A stretch of DNA of 64,000 nt from Pseudomonas allokribbensis (GCF_014863605.1 NZ_CP062252.1:496001-560000); one strand, 5' to 3'; shown: positions 16,431-27,442, counted from the stretch's first letter. Notes: generated by a model from the letters alone, not told the origin. Program-made: numbers and translations.

Positions 16431-16972
16431 GGGCGACCTCTTACCCGTTGTCGTATCAGCCATTCAATGGCAAACATCAGGCCGATCAATCCGTAGGAGA
16501 TCAGGCCGGTGTACAACATCCACCAGTGCAGCGGCGCCCAAAGGGTCAGCAGGGCCGCGCACAAGCCGTTACAGAAAAAGAACACGCTCCAGGCCACGGT
16601 GACCTGGCGGGTGTAGCGGATCGCTTCGGGTGGCAGCTGCGGTTCACGCAAGCGCGCCAGGCGCTCGACCATCGGCGGGCCGTATTTCAGGCTCAGGCTG
16701 AACAGCATCAACATGAAGCCGCTGATCAGCACCGGGTACCAGCGCAGTAACAGCGGGCTGTCGAACAGCGCCAGCAGCAGGCAGAACACGATCGCGACGC
16801 AGGCCATCCACAGGCTGCCGGGCTTGCGCTCGCCGGTCAGCGCACGGGCCAGCCACAGGCTGCCCAGCAGCAGGCCGAACTGCCACGGCGCAAAGTGCTC
16901 CATGCCGAAATACACCGCAAAGGGGTACAACAGGCCCGCCAACAGCAGGCCGAGGCCGATCAGTCGGCTCAT
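16427..16972 (-). CDS. COG4648-type integral membrane protein of the APE cluster
   Basis: A 181-residue hydrophobic protein with about five or six membrane helices (MSRLIGLGLLLAGLLYPFAV at the start, later FGLLLGSLWLARAL and VAWSVFFFCNGLCAALLTL). A longer soluble loop between helices contains MVERLARLREPQLPPEAIRY. Proteins of this type occur between the carrier-protein and ligase genes of APE clusters (the place of E. coli apeG), but their biochemical role is not established; no catalytic motif is visible. It overlaps both neighbours by 4 bp. Confidence 0.8.
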   Translation of the reverse strand: MSRLIGLGLLLAGLLYPFAVYFGMEHFAPWQFGLLLGSLWLARALTGERKPGSLWMACVAIVFCLLLALFDSPLLLRWYPVLISGFMLMLFSLSLKYGPPMVERLARLREPQLPPEAIRYTRQVTVAWSVFFFCNGLCAALLTLWAPLHWWMLYTGLISYGLIGLMFAIEWLIRQRVRGRP

Positions 16973-17223
16973 GCGGCCGGTTGAACCAGACGGTAGACCG
17001 CCTCGACCACGTCGCCGACGGTGCGCACCGACTTGAATTCCTCGGCGGCGATTTTCTTGCCGGTCTGACGCTTGATGTGGTCGATCAGGTCGACCGCGTC
17101 GATGCTGTCGATTTCCAGGTCCTGATACAGGTTCGATTCCAGGCTCACACGGGCCGGGTCCAGTTCGAACAGCTCGACCAGGGCATCGCGCAGGGTGTTG
17201 AAAATGTCGTCACGAGTTTGCAT
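16969..17223 (-). CDS. apeF: Acyl carrier protein (ApeF-type)
   Basis: An 84-residue acyl carrier protein. The phosphopantetheine attachment site is Ser40 in LEIDSIDAVDL, inside the usual DSx motif before helix 2. FELDPARVSLESNLYQDL forms the loop-1 region. It starts 9 bp after the stop of the other carrier protein gene and overlaps the membrane protein gene by 4 bp. Two ACPs next to each other are typical of APE clusters; one is thought to hold the aryl starter and growing chain and the other may serve a second acyl group (inferred). Confidence 0.92.
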   Translation of the reverse strand: MQTRDDIFNTLRDALVELFELDPARVSLESNLYQDLEIDSIDAVDLIDHIKRQTGKKIAAEEFKSVRTVGDVVEAVYRLVQPAA

Positions 17224-17232
17224 GGTCCGGTC

Positions 17233-17493
17233 TCAAGCTGCCTGTTTTGCCGTGACGAACGCCGCAAGGCTCGCCACGTTGGTGAAATGGTTGCGGGTGT
17301 CCTTGGCGTCGGCATCGATCTTGATGCCGTACTTTTTCTGGATGGCCAGGCCAAGTTCCAGGGCGTCGACCGAATCCAGGCCCAGGCCTTCGCCAAACAG
17401 CGTCTGGTCGTCGCCAATATCGTCGACGCTGATGTCTTCGAGGCCCAGGGCGTCGATGATCAGCAGTTTTATCTCACGGTGCAGATCGCTCAT
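17233..17493 (-). CDS. apeE: Acyl carrier protein (ApeE-type)
   Basis: An 86-residue acyl carrier protein with the attachment serine at residue 41 in GLGLDSVDALELGL, acidic helices and the usual length. It is the first of the two carrier protein genes in transcription order, which is why it is matched to ApeE, the carrier loaded by ApeH in the E. coli system. The two ACPs here differ clearly in sequence outside the DS motif, so they are not recent duplicates and probably have separate partners. Its start overlaps the upstream acyltransferase gene by 20 bp. Confidence 0.92.
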   Translation of the reverse strand: MSDLHREIKLLIIDALGLEDISVDDIGDDQTLFGEGLGLDSVDALELGLAIQKKYGIKIDADAKDTRNHFTNVASLAAFVTAKQAA

Positions 17494-18283
17494 CTTCGGC
17501 GAGCTCCTTGATAAAAAAATGGTGCAGAAAGTCGTTTAGCTTGCGCGAGGCCTGCGGTGCAGGGCCTTGTGCGGCAAAGGTCTGTGGGTCTATATCGGCC
17601 CCGACGCGAAAACTGAAGTGAACACGGCGGCAGGGGATGCGATACCACGGCTCGGCCTTGGTCAGCGTAGTCGGGCTGACCTTGATGATCACCGGGGTGA
17701 GAATTTTCGCACCCCGCAGTGCGATGGCCGCCGCGCCCCGATGGAAGGCCGGTGCCTGTCCGGGCTGGGTGCGGGTGCCCTCCGGGAAAATGATCAGGGT
17801 CTGCCCGTCTCGCAGCGCATCGGCGGCGGCATCGAGCATGTCCATGCTGCCGTCGTTGCTGATGTATTCGGTGCTGCGCAGCGGGCCGCGGGTGAAAGGG
17901 TTTTCCCACAGGCTTTTCTTCACCACGCAATTGGCGTGGCGCACCAGACCGATCAGGAACACCACGTCGATCAGCGACGGGTGGTTGGCGATGATCATCT
18001 GCCCCGGACGGCCAAGGCGTTCGGCGCCCTGGATGTCGTAGGTCAGCACCCCGGTGCGGGCCATGAACCGGACGAAAAACCAGAACAGCCGACTGACGGT
18101 CTGCCGCGCCCGCTCCCGATGGGTCTTCGCATCGCCCGGCAGGCAGCCCAGCAGCGGAAACACCAGCAGTCGCAGGCACAGCCCGCCCAGCCCGAACAGG
18201 GCGAAGCTGATGGCGGTGGCCAGCAGACGCCAGTAGTAGGCGTCGCGGTTTTTTTCGGTTACGGGTTGCGTTGCCAGGTCCAT
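17474..18283 (-). CDS. apeD: PlsC-type 1-acylglycerol-phosphate acyltransferase family protein (ApeD)
   Basis: 269 residues from the ATG at 18283, which has a purine-rich GGAAAA ribosome site; the longer frame to 18361 lies inside the upstream gene. The N-terminus has one or two membrane helices (ATAISFALFGLGGLCLRLLV). NHPSLIDVVF gives the NHxxxxD catalytic motif and IIFPEGTRTQPG the substrate phosphate-binding motif of the PlsC family. In APE clusters the corresponding ApeD probably transfers the finished or growing acyl chain to a lipid acceptor (inferred). It overlaps its neighbours by 20 and 25 bp. Confidence 0.88.
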   Translation of the reverse strand: MDLATQPVTEKNRDAYYWRLLATAISFALFGLGGLCLRLLVFPLLGCLPGDAKTHRERARQTVSRLFWFFVRFMARTGVLTYDIQGAERLGRPGQMIIANHPSLIDVVFLIGLVRHANCVVKKSLWENPFTRGPLRSTEYISNDGSMDMLDAAADALRDGQTLIIFPEGTRTQPGQAPAFHRGAAAIALRGAKILTPVIIKVSPTTLTKAEPWYRIPCRRVHFSFRVGADIDPQTFAAQGPAPQASRKLNDFLHHFFIKELAEDERSAP

Positions 18284-18984
18284 ACACGATTTTTCCAGGC
18301 ATGTTGGCAAAGGGTTTGCTGGCCGAGCAGGGTTTGCAGCAGATTCAGCGCGTGGGGCCATTGCGCTTTGGACAGTGCTTCGGGGGCGCTGTTCAGGGTC
18401 AGCCGCCAGTCGGTACCGGGGGTCAGCAGCAAGCCCACCGCATACGGAAACGGCACGTCATCGATCCATGCCGAATAGGCGGCGGGCGGTTGTTCTTCGG
18501 TGATCACCAACAGTACCGCTGGAGCACCTTCGTCCAGCAGGGCGGCGGCTTCCAGCACGCCGTGCTCGAGGCCGTCGCCCGCTGCTGCGAGGGCGGTCAT
18601 CTCACTGGTTTCGCCGCGCATGATCGACCACAGGCCGATGATCGCGTTGTGCACGGAGAGGCTGAACTGGGTCGGTGACAGCGGTTGTTCGTTGGCCAGG
18701 TCGCTGAGGATGTCGAACGTACGCGGGGTTTCACCGTGGCGGGAGACGAAGACCAGCGGCAGGTTTTCCCGACCGTCGGCCAGTGGCCAGCCGACACTGA
18801 AGGCCATCCGTGCCAGACGACTGAGACGGCGGCGCTGCATGGCGGGAAGGAACGACACATCGGGCGCGGCATCGCTGCTCGGGAGCACGACCGGCTGTCG
18901 GCTCCAGGCTTGCCAGGCGTCCACACTGTCGAGCCCGGGAGCCCAGGCGCGCCATTGGGCGATGTTGAAGTTGATCACGGACAT
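18259..18984 (-). CDS. apeC: Beta-ketoacyl synthase chain-length factor (ApeC)
   Basis: A 241-residue ketosynthase-like protein that starts MSVINFNIAQWRAWAPGL and contains SDAAPDVSFLPAMQRRRLSR, the hallmark opening of the 'beta-ketoacyl synthase, N-terminal-like' chain-length-factor family. It is much shorter than an active KS and has no Cys-His-His triad. In the E. coli system ApeC forms a heterodimer with ApeO, which is encoded 13 kb downstream here. It is the first gene of the operon, about 95 bases after the predicted transcription start. Confidence 0.88.
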   Translation of the reverse strand: MSVINFNIAQWRAWAPGLDSVDAWQAWSRQPVVLPSSDAAPDVSFLPAMQRRRLSRLARMAFSVGWPLADGRENLPLVFVSRHGETPRTFDILSDLANEQPLSPTQFSLSVHNAIIGLWSIMRGETSEMTALAAAGDGLEHGVLEAAALLDEGAPAVLLVITEEQPPAAYSAWIDDVPFPYAVGLLLTPGTDWRLTLNSAPEALSKAQWPHALNLLQTLLGQQTLCQHAWKNRVWTWQRNP

Positions 18985-18988
18985 TCAT

Positions 18989-19010
18989 CCCGCCCCTGCG
19001 GGCTGTTTTT
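18989..19010 (+). terminator. Terminator-like hairpin in the APE leader, plus-strand orientation
   Basis: CCCGC (18989-18993) pairs with GCGGG (18998-19002), followed by CTGTTTTT. As an intrinsic terminator it would work on plus-strand transcripts, yet no plus-strand gene lies upstream. In the APE mRNA the same bases place a GC hairpin immediately before the first start codon, over the ribosome-binding region. Confidence 0.4.
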
Positions 19011-19085
19011 GACGCGGTTCTGCCAAAGCCACAGAGGTGCTGACCTTGCCGAAAGTGGCGTGGCGCTTGGCGCCGGGTGGCGCGC

Positions 19086-19114
19086 ATTATCCCGGTGCGA
19101 CGAGTGTGTAGCAA
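19086..19114 (-). promoter_or_regulatory. Predicted sigma-70 promoter of the APE operon
   Basis: On the minus strand TTGCTA (19114-19109) and GATAAT (19091-19086) are separated by exactly 17 bases. The predicted start near 19079 leaves a leader of about 95 bases before apeC. The remaining plus-strand side of the 370-bp apeC-parA gap (about 19115-19354) holds no further gene; only the parA ribosome site GGAGG at 19343-19347 was recognised. Confidence 0.6.
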
Positions 19115-19354
19115 ATGCTGGTTACATTTTGCGCGCTGAAATGGACCGAAGGGTACATGGCAAAAACTGTCACTTGGCCATTATCCGGATTGCGACGGGA
19201 TTGTCTGTCGGGCATATCGGCGGCCAATGGCGGCATTTGCGCCGTGTCCATTGAGATATTTGCGCCTGACCCTGTAGTCCGTGTCCGTGAAGGTAGCGAA
19301 GCGGGGCCGGGCACCACTACACTCGGTCATTCTTTGATACACGGAGGTTTTGTC

Positions 19355-20125
19355 ATGCGGCGCGTGGTGTTCAATCAGAAAGGTGGCGTGGGCAAATCCA
19401 GCATCGCCTGCAATCTGGCGGCGGTCAGCGCCAGCGAGGGTTATCGCACGCTGTTGGTGGACCTCGATGCCCAGGCCAACTCCACTCAGTATCTGACCGG
19501 GCTCACCGGTGACGACATTCCGATGGGCATCGCCGACTTCTTCAAACAGACCCTGTCTTCGGGTCCGTTCTCCAAGAAGAACAAAGCGGATATCTACGAA
19601 ACCCCGTTCGACAACCTGCACATCATCACCGCCACGGCAGAACTGGCCGACTTGCAGCCCAAGCTCGAGGCCAAGCACAAGATCAACAAACTGCGGAAGT
19701 TGCTCGATGAGTTGAGCGAGGACTACGACCGTATCTACCTTGATACGCCGCCGGCCCTGAATTTTTATGCGGTTTCGGCACTGATTGCTGCTGATCGGGT
19801 GTTGATTCCCTTCGATTGCGACAGCTTTTCCCGTCAGGCCCTGTACGGGCTGATGTCGGAGATCGAAGAGTTGAAGGACGACCACAACGAAGGCCTGGAA
19901 GTCGAAGGCATCGTGGTCAACCAGTTCCAGGCCCGGGCCAGCCTGCCGCAGCAGATTCTCGACGAATTGATCGCTGAAGGTTTGCCGGTGCTGCCGGTTT
20001 ATCTCGCCAGCTCAGTGCGCATGCGCGAATCGCATCAGGCCAGCACGCCGCTGATCCATCTCGACCCGCGACACAAGTTGACCCAGCAGTTCGTCGAACT
20101 GCACAACCTGCTCGAAGACGCCTGA
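19355..20125 (+). CDS. ParA-family ATPase (orphan)
   Basis: 256 residues. It has the deviant Walker A motif KGGVGKSS near residue 9, [13 protein letters not shown] (Walker A' region) and LDTPPAL (Walker B region) of the ParA/MinD/Soj superfamily. No ParB or centromere gene lies beside it, so it is an orphan ParA, possibly positioning another protein cargo. The frame is open far upstream, but GGAGG seven bases before the ATG at 19355, and the motif starting at residue 2, settle the start. It runs opposite to the APE operon. P. aeruginosa has a similar orphan a few genes beyond selO (from memory). Confidence 0.88.
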   Translation: MRRVVFNQKGGVGKSSIACNLAAVSASEGYRTLLVDLDAQANSTQYLTGLTGDDIPMGIADFFKQTLSSGPFSKKNKADIYETPFDNLHIITATAELADLQPKLEAKHKINKLRKLLDELSEDYDRIYLDTPPALNFYAVSALIAADRVLIPFDCDSFSRQALYGLMSEIEELKDDHNEGLEVEGIVVNQFQARASLPQQILDELIAEGLPVLPVYLASSVRMRESHQASTPLIHLDPRHKLTQQFVELHNLLEDA

Positions 20126-20131
20126 AAAAAC

Positions 20132-20155
20132 AATGTGGGAGCAAGCTCCCACATT
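20132..20155. repeat. Palindromic REP-like element / terminator
   Basis: AATGTGGGAGC and GCTCCCACATT form a perfect 11-bp inverted repeat around AA, in the 43-bp space between the converging parA and trxC genes. It is of the GTGGGAGC REP type common in P. fluorescens genomes and can also end transcription from both sides (A-run at 20125-20130). Confidence 0.7.
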
Positions 20156-20168
20156 GGAGGGTGTCGTT

Positions 20169-20603
20169 TTAGATGCCCTGGCTGCGCAGCCACGCCATCA
20201 GTTGCGGCAGCGGAAACGCCCCGCTTTGCCGCGCCACCTCACGACCGTTCCTGAACAGAATCAGGCTCGGAATCGAGCGGATCCCCAACTGCGCCGACAA
20301 CTGCTGATTGGCCTCGCTGTCCAGCTTGGCCAGCCGGCACTTGCCTGCCAATTGCGCAGCGGCTTGCTCGAACACCGGTGCAAACGACTTGCACGGCCCG
20401 CACCAGTCCGCCCACACGTCCACCAGTAACGGCAGATCGCCCTTGATCTGGCTGGCGTAGTCGCCTTGCTTGAGTTCGAACGGCTTGTTCAACAGCACCT
20501 CTGACTTGCAGCGTCCGCATTTCGGGTGGTCGTTGAGGCGCTCGGCGGGAATGCGGTTGAGGCCGTTGCAGGAGGGGCAGGGGATGAGGAGTGGGTCGAT
20601 CAT
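20169..20603 (-). CDS. trxC: Thioredoxin 2 (TrxC)
   Basis: 144 residues with the features that separate TrxC from TrxA: an N-terminal zinc ribbon with two CxxC pairs (IPCPSCNGL and PKCGRCKSE) followed by a thioredoxin domain with the active site WADWCGPCKSF. It is a cytoplasmic disulfide reductase, usually linked to oxidative stress defence. An upstream start at 20621 is possible, but MIDPLLIPCPSC is the conserved TrxC start. It lies 81 bp after selO on the same strand. Confidence 0.95.
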   Translation of the reverse strand: MIDPLLIPCPSCNGLNRIPAERLNDHPKCGRCKSEVLLNKPFELKQGDYASQIKGDLPLLVDVWADWCGPCKSFAPVFEQAAAQLAGKCRLAKLDSEANQQLSAQLGIRSIPSLILFRNGREVARQSGAFPLPQLMAWLRSQGI

Positions 20604-20684
20604 GATTGGCTCAATGAACAAAACGGGATCGTACGACTGATCTGGAGCCGTACGGATCGATTATCAAGGTTCAGTCGTTCCCGC

Positions 20685-22187
<1,503 letters not shown>

Positions 22188-22196
22188 TTAGTCGGG

Positions 22197-25100
22197 TTAG
22201 TCGAGTTTGGCGGGCGGCGGCTCTTGCAGCGGTTTTTGCTCGCCGCTGACGGGCACGATGGTTTTGCTGTCGTCTTCGACCGGCACCAGTTTGTACTCCT
22301 GGCCGTGGAGGTTCTTCAGGTAAACCTCCATCTGCCGGAACGAGATGTTGATGTGCTGCTTCTTGAACTCGCGGTTGATGAAGCGGTTGACCTCGTCGAT
22401 CACCGGGTTGCGGTCACCGAGGTCGCGCACGTGCATGCGCAGTTCGTGGTCGAGGGTGCTTTCGCCGAAGTTGAGGAAGTACACGTGCGGCTCGGGTTCT
22501 TTCAGCACGCGCGGGTTTTCCCGGGCGGCCTTGAGCAGCAGTTCCTTGACCAGATCCAGATCGGAGCCGTAATCGACGCCAAGTTTCAGCGTCACCCGGG
22601 TGATGGTGTCGGTCAGCGACCAGTTGATCAGTTGCCCGGTGATGAACGTCTTGTTCGGGACAATGATGTCCTTGCGGTCGAAGTCGGTGATGGTCGTGGC
22701 GCGGATGCGGATCTTGCTCACCGTGCCCGACAGGTTGCCGATGGTGATGGTGTCACCGATCCGCACCGGGCGTTCGAACAGGATCATGATGCCGGAGATG
22801 AAGTTCGCGAAGATCTCCTGCATACCGAAACCGAGGCCGACCGACAGCGCCGCCACCAGCCATTGCAACTTGTCCCAGCTCACCCCGAGGGTCGACAGGG
22901 TCGAGACGAAACCGACCCCGGCGATCACGTACGACAGCAGCGTCGTGGTCGCGTAGGCACTGCCCTGGGCCAGATTGAGTTTCGACAGCACGAACACTTC
23001 AAGCAGACCCGGCAAGTTGCGGGCGAGCGCAAAGGTGATGCCGATGATGATCAGCGCGCCCAGCATGTCGCCGATGCTGATTGGCACCATGCTCATGTTG
23101 GCGCCGGTGCCACTGGTGTATTCGTAGAGGGTGATGTTGTCGAGGTACGAGAACACCGTGATCAGGTCGGCCCAGACCCAGTACAGCGCGGCGATGAAAC
23201 CGCCGAGCAGTGCCAGGCGAATCAGGCGCAGGGACTGTTCGTTGACCTTCTCGATGTCCAGGGTCGGTTCTTCGATCACCGCTTCGCCGTCGCCGGCTTC
23301 TTTCGCTGCCTGACGTTTGGCCAGGGCCCGCTGGTAGGCGAGACGCCGTGCCGCGACCGCCAGACCACGGACGAAGGTGGCTTCGATCACCAGCCAGAAC
23401 ATCAGCAAGTACAGGGTGTTGATCAAGCGGTCGCTGAGTTTCAGCGCGGTGTAGTAGTAGCCGAAGCACACCGCGACGAACAGGGCGATCGGCAGAAGGG
23501 TGAACATCACACCCACGGCCTTGCGGAACAGCGAGGCGTTTTCGTGGGCCGGGCTGCTGATCAGCAGTCGACTGAGCAGCCACCCCATCAGGGCGTAGCA
23601 GGTCAGCACCACCGGCATGCCGATGACGTCATCGGCCAGCGCCGCCGGTTGCAGCTCGGCAACCGCCACCACCGCCACAAGTGCCATCACCACCAGACCG
23701 AGGCGACGCACCCAGCCCTGAAGGAATTCGACCTGCGGCTTCTCCCAGCGGAAATGCAGCTCGGCCACACCGCCCGGCGCGAGGATCCGGTAAGCGGTGT
23801 AGAACACCAGCCACGCCTGGCCCATTTGCAGCAGGGCCGCACCCATGTTGGCGTTCTGGCCCCGGGCGTCGATCTGTAGCGCCAGCCCGCACAACGCCAG
23901 GCCCAGCGCCACCGGCATCGCCAGCAGGATGTTGATCAGAATTGCCTGCGGGGTGTGCCACTGGCTGTCACGTTTGAAGTGACCGATATCCTGGTGAACC
24001 TTGTTCAGTCGTGAATACAACTGTTTGCGGCGCCACAGCAGCGCGCCGATCAGCAGCGCCAGCGGCAGGAACAGCAGCGGGCGCTGAGTGAGGCCGTCGG
24101 TCAGTTCGCTCAGGCTCGAGGCCAGCGGCAGGGTGTCGATCTGGCGTTTCAGGCGTTCCGGCACGCCGCGAATCCACTCGTTGTCCAGCGGCTTGTTGCT
24201 GGGGATCCAGAACATCTGCTCGTCGAGGGTCGCGCGCAGGCTTTGCGCGGTGCTCAGCAGCTGCTTCTGGTTCAGTTGCAGGGTGATCGACTCGTTGAGC
24301 ATCGCGCTCAGTTCGCGACTCAGTCGCTCCAGCAGATCGACACGGGTGTTGGCCAGCTCCAGCAGGCTCTTGCGCAGCTGTGGCGTGACTTGCTCCGGCG
24401 GCTGGGTGGACAGCAGGTTGTCGACGTAAGTCGCCGGATTGCTCAACTGTTCGCGCTGTTGGTTGATTTCGAACTGGTACAGGCGAATGTCGGCGATCTG
24501 ATCCGCCAGGTCGCGGTCGACCTTGAGGCGTGGCAGTGCCTGTTTCTGTTTATAGAGAATCTTCGACAGCAGCAGGCTGCCCTTGAGCACGTTGATCTGC
24601 TCGTCGAGGGCCGAATCGCTCTGGGTCACGCTGTCCAGTTGCTGCTTGGTCTGCAGGTTCTGCTGGGTGAGCTCGTTGAGGCGGTCGGTGCTTTTGAGCA
24701 GATAGTCGGAGAGCTTGAGGTTGGCCGCGCTTTCAGTGGCGAGCAGGGTGCTGCTGCCCGACTTCTGAGCCTCGATCGACTGCTGCGTCACGGTTTCCTG
24801 AGACAGGGTCAGACGTTTCTGGTTGATCAGGGTTTGCAGTTCCTGGATCTCATGGTCCAGGCGGTCGGACTTTTCCGTGAGCAGGTCATGCTGGCTGTTG
24901 CCCAGGTCCTGCAACTGGTTGTTGCCGGCCAGTTCCTGACGGCGCAGCGGGATCAGTGCATTGAGCGCCGACAGCTCGGCGTTGAGCAGGTCGCGTTGCT
25001 CGGCGCTCAGGGTCTTGCCGCTGTCCTTGCCGGTCTTGAGGATGTTGTTGATCTGCTGGATGCGCGTCTGGCTGCTGGCGATTTCTGCCTGGGCGCGCTC

Positions 25101-25550
25101 CGGGCGAGTCTGCGCAGTGATGATCAGGCTGTTGGCATCGGCCAAGGCTTTTTGCAGATCGCTTTGCTGGGTCGAGCGCTCGGTGAGTATCTGCTCCAGC
25201 TGCTGGATGTTCTCTTTGGTGAAGCGCTGCGCCACAGGCACCACAGGGGTGGCCTTGAGTCGCGTCAGTTCGCGCGCGTTCTCGATGGTCTGCTTCGGCG
25301 CGGTGGCCAATTGCTGCTTGAGGTCGCTCAGCTTCTGCTCGTAGTCACGCCGGTTGTTGAGCTGGTTCAGCGTGTTTTGCAGGAGCGTTTGCAGGGCCTT
25401 TTTGTCGACCTCGGGCAGTTTGCTGTCGGTGAGCTTGTCCAGGTTGGCCTGCACGGCGTCGCTGGATGGCGGTTCTGCGGCGTGCAGCGGGCCGACAGTA
25501 AGACTCAGGCCCAGCAGGGCCGCGAGGAAAAAGGAGCGCAGGGTAGGCAT
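22197..25550 (-). CDS. mscK: Large MscS-family mechanosensitive channel (MscK-type)
   Basis: 1117 residues. A signal peptide is cut near Ala24-25. A long periplasmic part to about residue 480 is rich in coiled coil (many Q, L and E heptads). A set of about eleven membrane helices from about 490 to 920 follows, and then the MscS pore helix and beta domain (VGLGFGMQEIFANFISGIMI, RPVRIGDTITIGNLSGTVSK). The size and layout match MscK/KefA, channels that release solutes on osmotic downshift. It lies between a K+/H+ antiporter gene (34-bp gap) and selO. Confidence 0.9.
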   Translation of the reverse strand: MPTLRSFFLAALLGLSLTVGPLHAAEPPSSDAVQANLDKLTDSKLPEVDKKALQTLLQNTLNQLNNRRDYEQKLSDLKQQLATAPKQTIENARELTRLKATPVVPVAQRFTKENIQQLEQILTERSTQQSDLQKALADANSLIITAQTRPERAQAEIASSQTRIQQINNILKTGKDSGKTLSAEQRDLLNAELSALNALIPLRRQELAGNNQLQDLGNSQHDLLTEKSDRLDHEIQELQTLINQKRLTLSQETVTQQSIEAQKSGSSTLLATESAANLKLSDYLLKSTDRLNELTQQNLQTKQQLDSVTQSDSALDEQINVLKGSLLLSKILYKQKQALPRLKVDRDLADQIADIRLYQFEINQQREQLSNPATYVDNLLSTQPPEQVTPQLRKSLLELANTRVDLLERLSRELSAMLNESITLQLNQKQLLSTAQSLRATLDEQMFWIPSNKPLDNEWIRGVPERLKRQIDTLPLASSLSELTDGLTQRPLLFLPLALLIGALLWRRKQLYSRLNKVHQDIGHFKRDSQWHTPQAILINILLAMPVALGLALCGLALQIDARGQNANMGAALLQMGQAWLVFYTAYRILAPGGVAELHFRWEKPQVEFLQGWVRRLGLVVMALVAVVAVAELQPAALADDVIGMPVVLTCYALMGWLLSRLLISSPAHENASLFRKAVGVMFTLLPIALFVAVCFGYYYTALKLSDRLINTLYLLMFWLVIEATFVRGLAVAARRLAYQRALAKRQAAKEAGDGEAVIEEPTLDIEKVNEQSLRLIRLALLGGFIAALYWVWADLITVFSYLDNITLYEYTSGTGANMSMVPISIGDMLGALIIIGITFALARNLPGLLEVFVLSKLNLAQGSAYATTTLLSYVIAGVGFVSTLSTLGVSWDKLQWLVAALSVGLGFGMQEIFANFISGIMILFERPVRIGDTITIGNLSGTVSKIRIRATTITDFDRKDIIVPNKTFITGQLINWSLTDTITRVTLKLGVDYGSDLDLVKELLLKAARENPRVLKEPEPHVYFLNFGESTLDHELRMHVRDLGDRNPVIDEVNRFINREFKKQHINISFRQMEVYLKNLHGQEYKLVPVEDDSKTIVPVSGEQKPLQEPPPAKLD

Positions 25551-25584
25551 AGAGACCGGTCAAGCAAGTGAGAGTGGAGGCAGT

Positions 25585-27327
25585 TTAGAGGAAGAGCCCG
25601 GGGCCCGGGCGACTTCCTTCGGGGAATCTGACGCCCACTTTGGCGATCTTGTTCCCGTCCATGACCGCAACCGTCCAGTGGGTGTTGTTCCATTCCACCT
25701 GGTCGCCCACGATCGGCGCACCGCCGACTTTCTGGGCAATGAAGTGGCCCAGGGTCATGTCCGGATCGATGCCTTCGGCCGGTAGGCCGTACAGGGCCGC
25801 AACCGCTTTGAGCTGGGCGTCTCCTTCGAGTACGAAGTCGCCGAAGAAACGCAGATCGAGGCCCCGTTGCGGTGCCTGGCTGAACAGTTTTCCGAGGGCC
25901 GGCAAGTTGTGTTCATGGCCGATAACGCACAGCAAATCATCGACTTCCAGCACCGTACTACCCGACGGATGGAGCAGTTGCTGGCCGCGAAACAGGGCGG
26001 CGATACGGGTGCCTTCGGGCATTTTCAGCTCCCGCAGGGGCGAACCGATGCACCATTTCTCCGCGCCGAGCTTGTAAACGAACAGCTCCCACTCGCTGGT
26101 GATGTGCACTTCCAGGGCCGAACGGGAGATCGGCGCAGGCTCCGGCGGCACCGTCACCTTGAGCAGTCTGGCCACCCACGGCAGGCTCGTGCCCTGCACC
26201 AGCAGCGACACCAGCACGATGAAGAACGCGAGGTTGAAGTACAGCTGCGCATTCGGCAGCCCGGCCATCAGCGGGAACACCGCCAGAATGATCGGTACCG
26301 CGCCGCGCAGGCCGACCCAGGAAATGAACGCCTTTTCGCGACCGTGGAAAGCCTTGAACGGCAGTAACCCGACCACCACCGACAGCGGCCGTGCGAACAG
26401 AATCATCCATAGCGCCAGACCCAGAGCGGGCAGGGCGATCGGCAGCAGATCGTGCGGAGTGACCAGCAAGCCCAGCACCAGGAACATGCCGATCTGCGCC
26501 AGCCACGCCATGCCGTCGAGCATGTGCAGAATGCCGTGGCGGCTGCGCACCGGACGGTTGCCGATCACCAGGCCGCACAGGTAAACGGCAAGGAAGCCGC
26601 TGCCGTGCAGGGCGTTGGTCAGGGCGAACACCACCAGACCACCGGCGATTACCAGGATCGGATAGAGGCCGGTGGCGAGGTTGATCCGGTTGACCAGTTG
26701 CAGCATCAGCCAGCCGCCGCCGAGGCCGATCACGCCACCGATGCCGAACTCGCGGATCAGGTGGGTCAACAGGCTCCAGTGCAGGCCGGTCTGGCCGCTG
26801 GCGAGCATGTCGATCAGGGTCACGGTGAGGAACACCGCCATCGGGTCGTTGCTGCCGGATTCGATTTCCAGGCTGGCGGTCACCCGTTCGTTCAGGCCCT
26901 TGCCGCCGAGCAGCGAGAACACCGCTGCGGCGTCCGTTGAACCGACGATGGCGCCGATCAGCAGGCCCTGGATCAGATTGAGGTCGAACAGCCAGGCTGC
27001 GGCCATCCCGGTGAGGCCGGTGGTTATCAGAACGCCGACGGTGGCCAGCGACAAGGCCGGCCACAAGGCCACGCGGAAACTGGACACCCGGGTGCGCAAA
27101 CCGCCGTCGAGGAGGATCACCGCCAGAGCGAGGTTGCCGACCAGATAGGCCGTCGGGTAGTTATCGAAAATGATGCCGCCGCCATCGACCCCGGCAGTCA
27201 TGCCGACCGCGAGGATGATCACCAGAATCGGGATGCCGAGACGCGACGAAAGGGAACTGACAAGAATGCTCGCACCTACCAGCAACGCGCCGATCAAGAA
27301 CAGGCTGTTGATGGTCGTCGCATTCAA
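25585..27327 (-). CDS. nhaP2: K+/H+ antiporter (NhaP2/CvrA type)
   Basis: 580 residues. About 12-13 membrane helices to residue 400 form a CPA1 exchanger ([49 protein letters not shown]; the paired acidic residues of the ion site are visible). A TrkA-C domain follows ([18 protein letters not shown] to [11 protein letters not shown]), then a CorC/HlyC-type domain ([20 protein letters not shown]). This three-part layout is that of the K+/H+ antiporter NhaP2. With the MscK-type channel just downstream it forms an ion/osmotic group. Confidence 0.92.
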   Translation of the reverse strand: MNATTINSLFLIGALLVGASILVSSLSSRLGIPILVIILAVGMTAGVDGGGIIFDNYPTAYLVGNLALAVILLDGGLRTRVSSFRVALWPALSLATVGVLITTGLTGMAAAWLFDLNLIQGLLIGAIVGSTDAAAVFSLLGGKGLNERVTASLEIESGSNDPMAVFLTVTLIDMLASGQTGLHWSLLTHLIREFGIGGVIGLGGGWLMLQLVNRINLATGLYPILVIAGGLVVFALTNALHGSGFLAVYLCGLVIGNRPVRSRHGILHMLDGMAWLAQIGMFLVLGLLVTPHDLLPIALPALGLALWMILFARPLSVVVGLLPFKAFHGREKAFISWVGLRGAVPIILAVFPLMAGLPNAQLYFNLAFFIVLVSLLVQGTSLPWVARLLKVTVPPEPAPISRSALEVHITSEWELFVYKLGAEKWCIGSPLRELKMPEGTRIAALFRGQQLLHPSGSTVLEVDDLLCVIGHEHNLPALGKLFSQAPQRGLDLRFFGDFVLEGDAQLKAVAALYGLPAEGIDPDMTLGHFIAQKVGGAPIVGDQVEWNNTHWTVAVMDGNKIAKVGVRFPEGSRPGPGLFL

Positions 27328-27442
27328 AGGCAGTACTCCAGAAGCGGAAAGACGGGCACAAACTGACCATGCAGTCTGCGTGCCAGCGATTCTAACCTGT
27401 TGAAATGTGATGCTGTCAAAAAGCTTTTTGCGCGGAGTGCAA

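Noticed and set aside
1010..18984. A fatty-acid (fab) operon or a type II polyketide antibiotic cluster
   Set aside because: The chain-length factor, DUF3261 lipoprotein, LolA-like protein, MMPL exporter and ammonia-lyase together point to an aryl polyene cluster.
19355..20125. Chromosome or plasmid partition locus
   Set aside because: No ParB and no centromere repeats beside the ParA gene.
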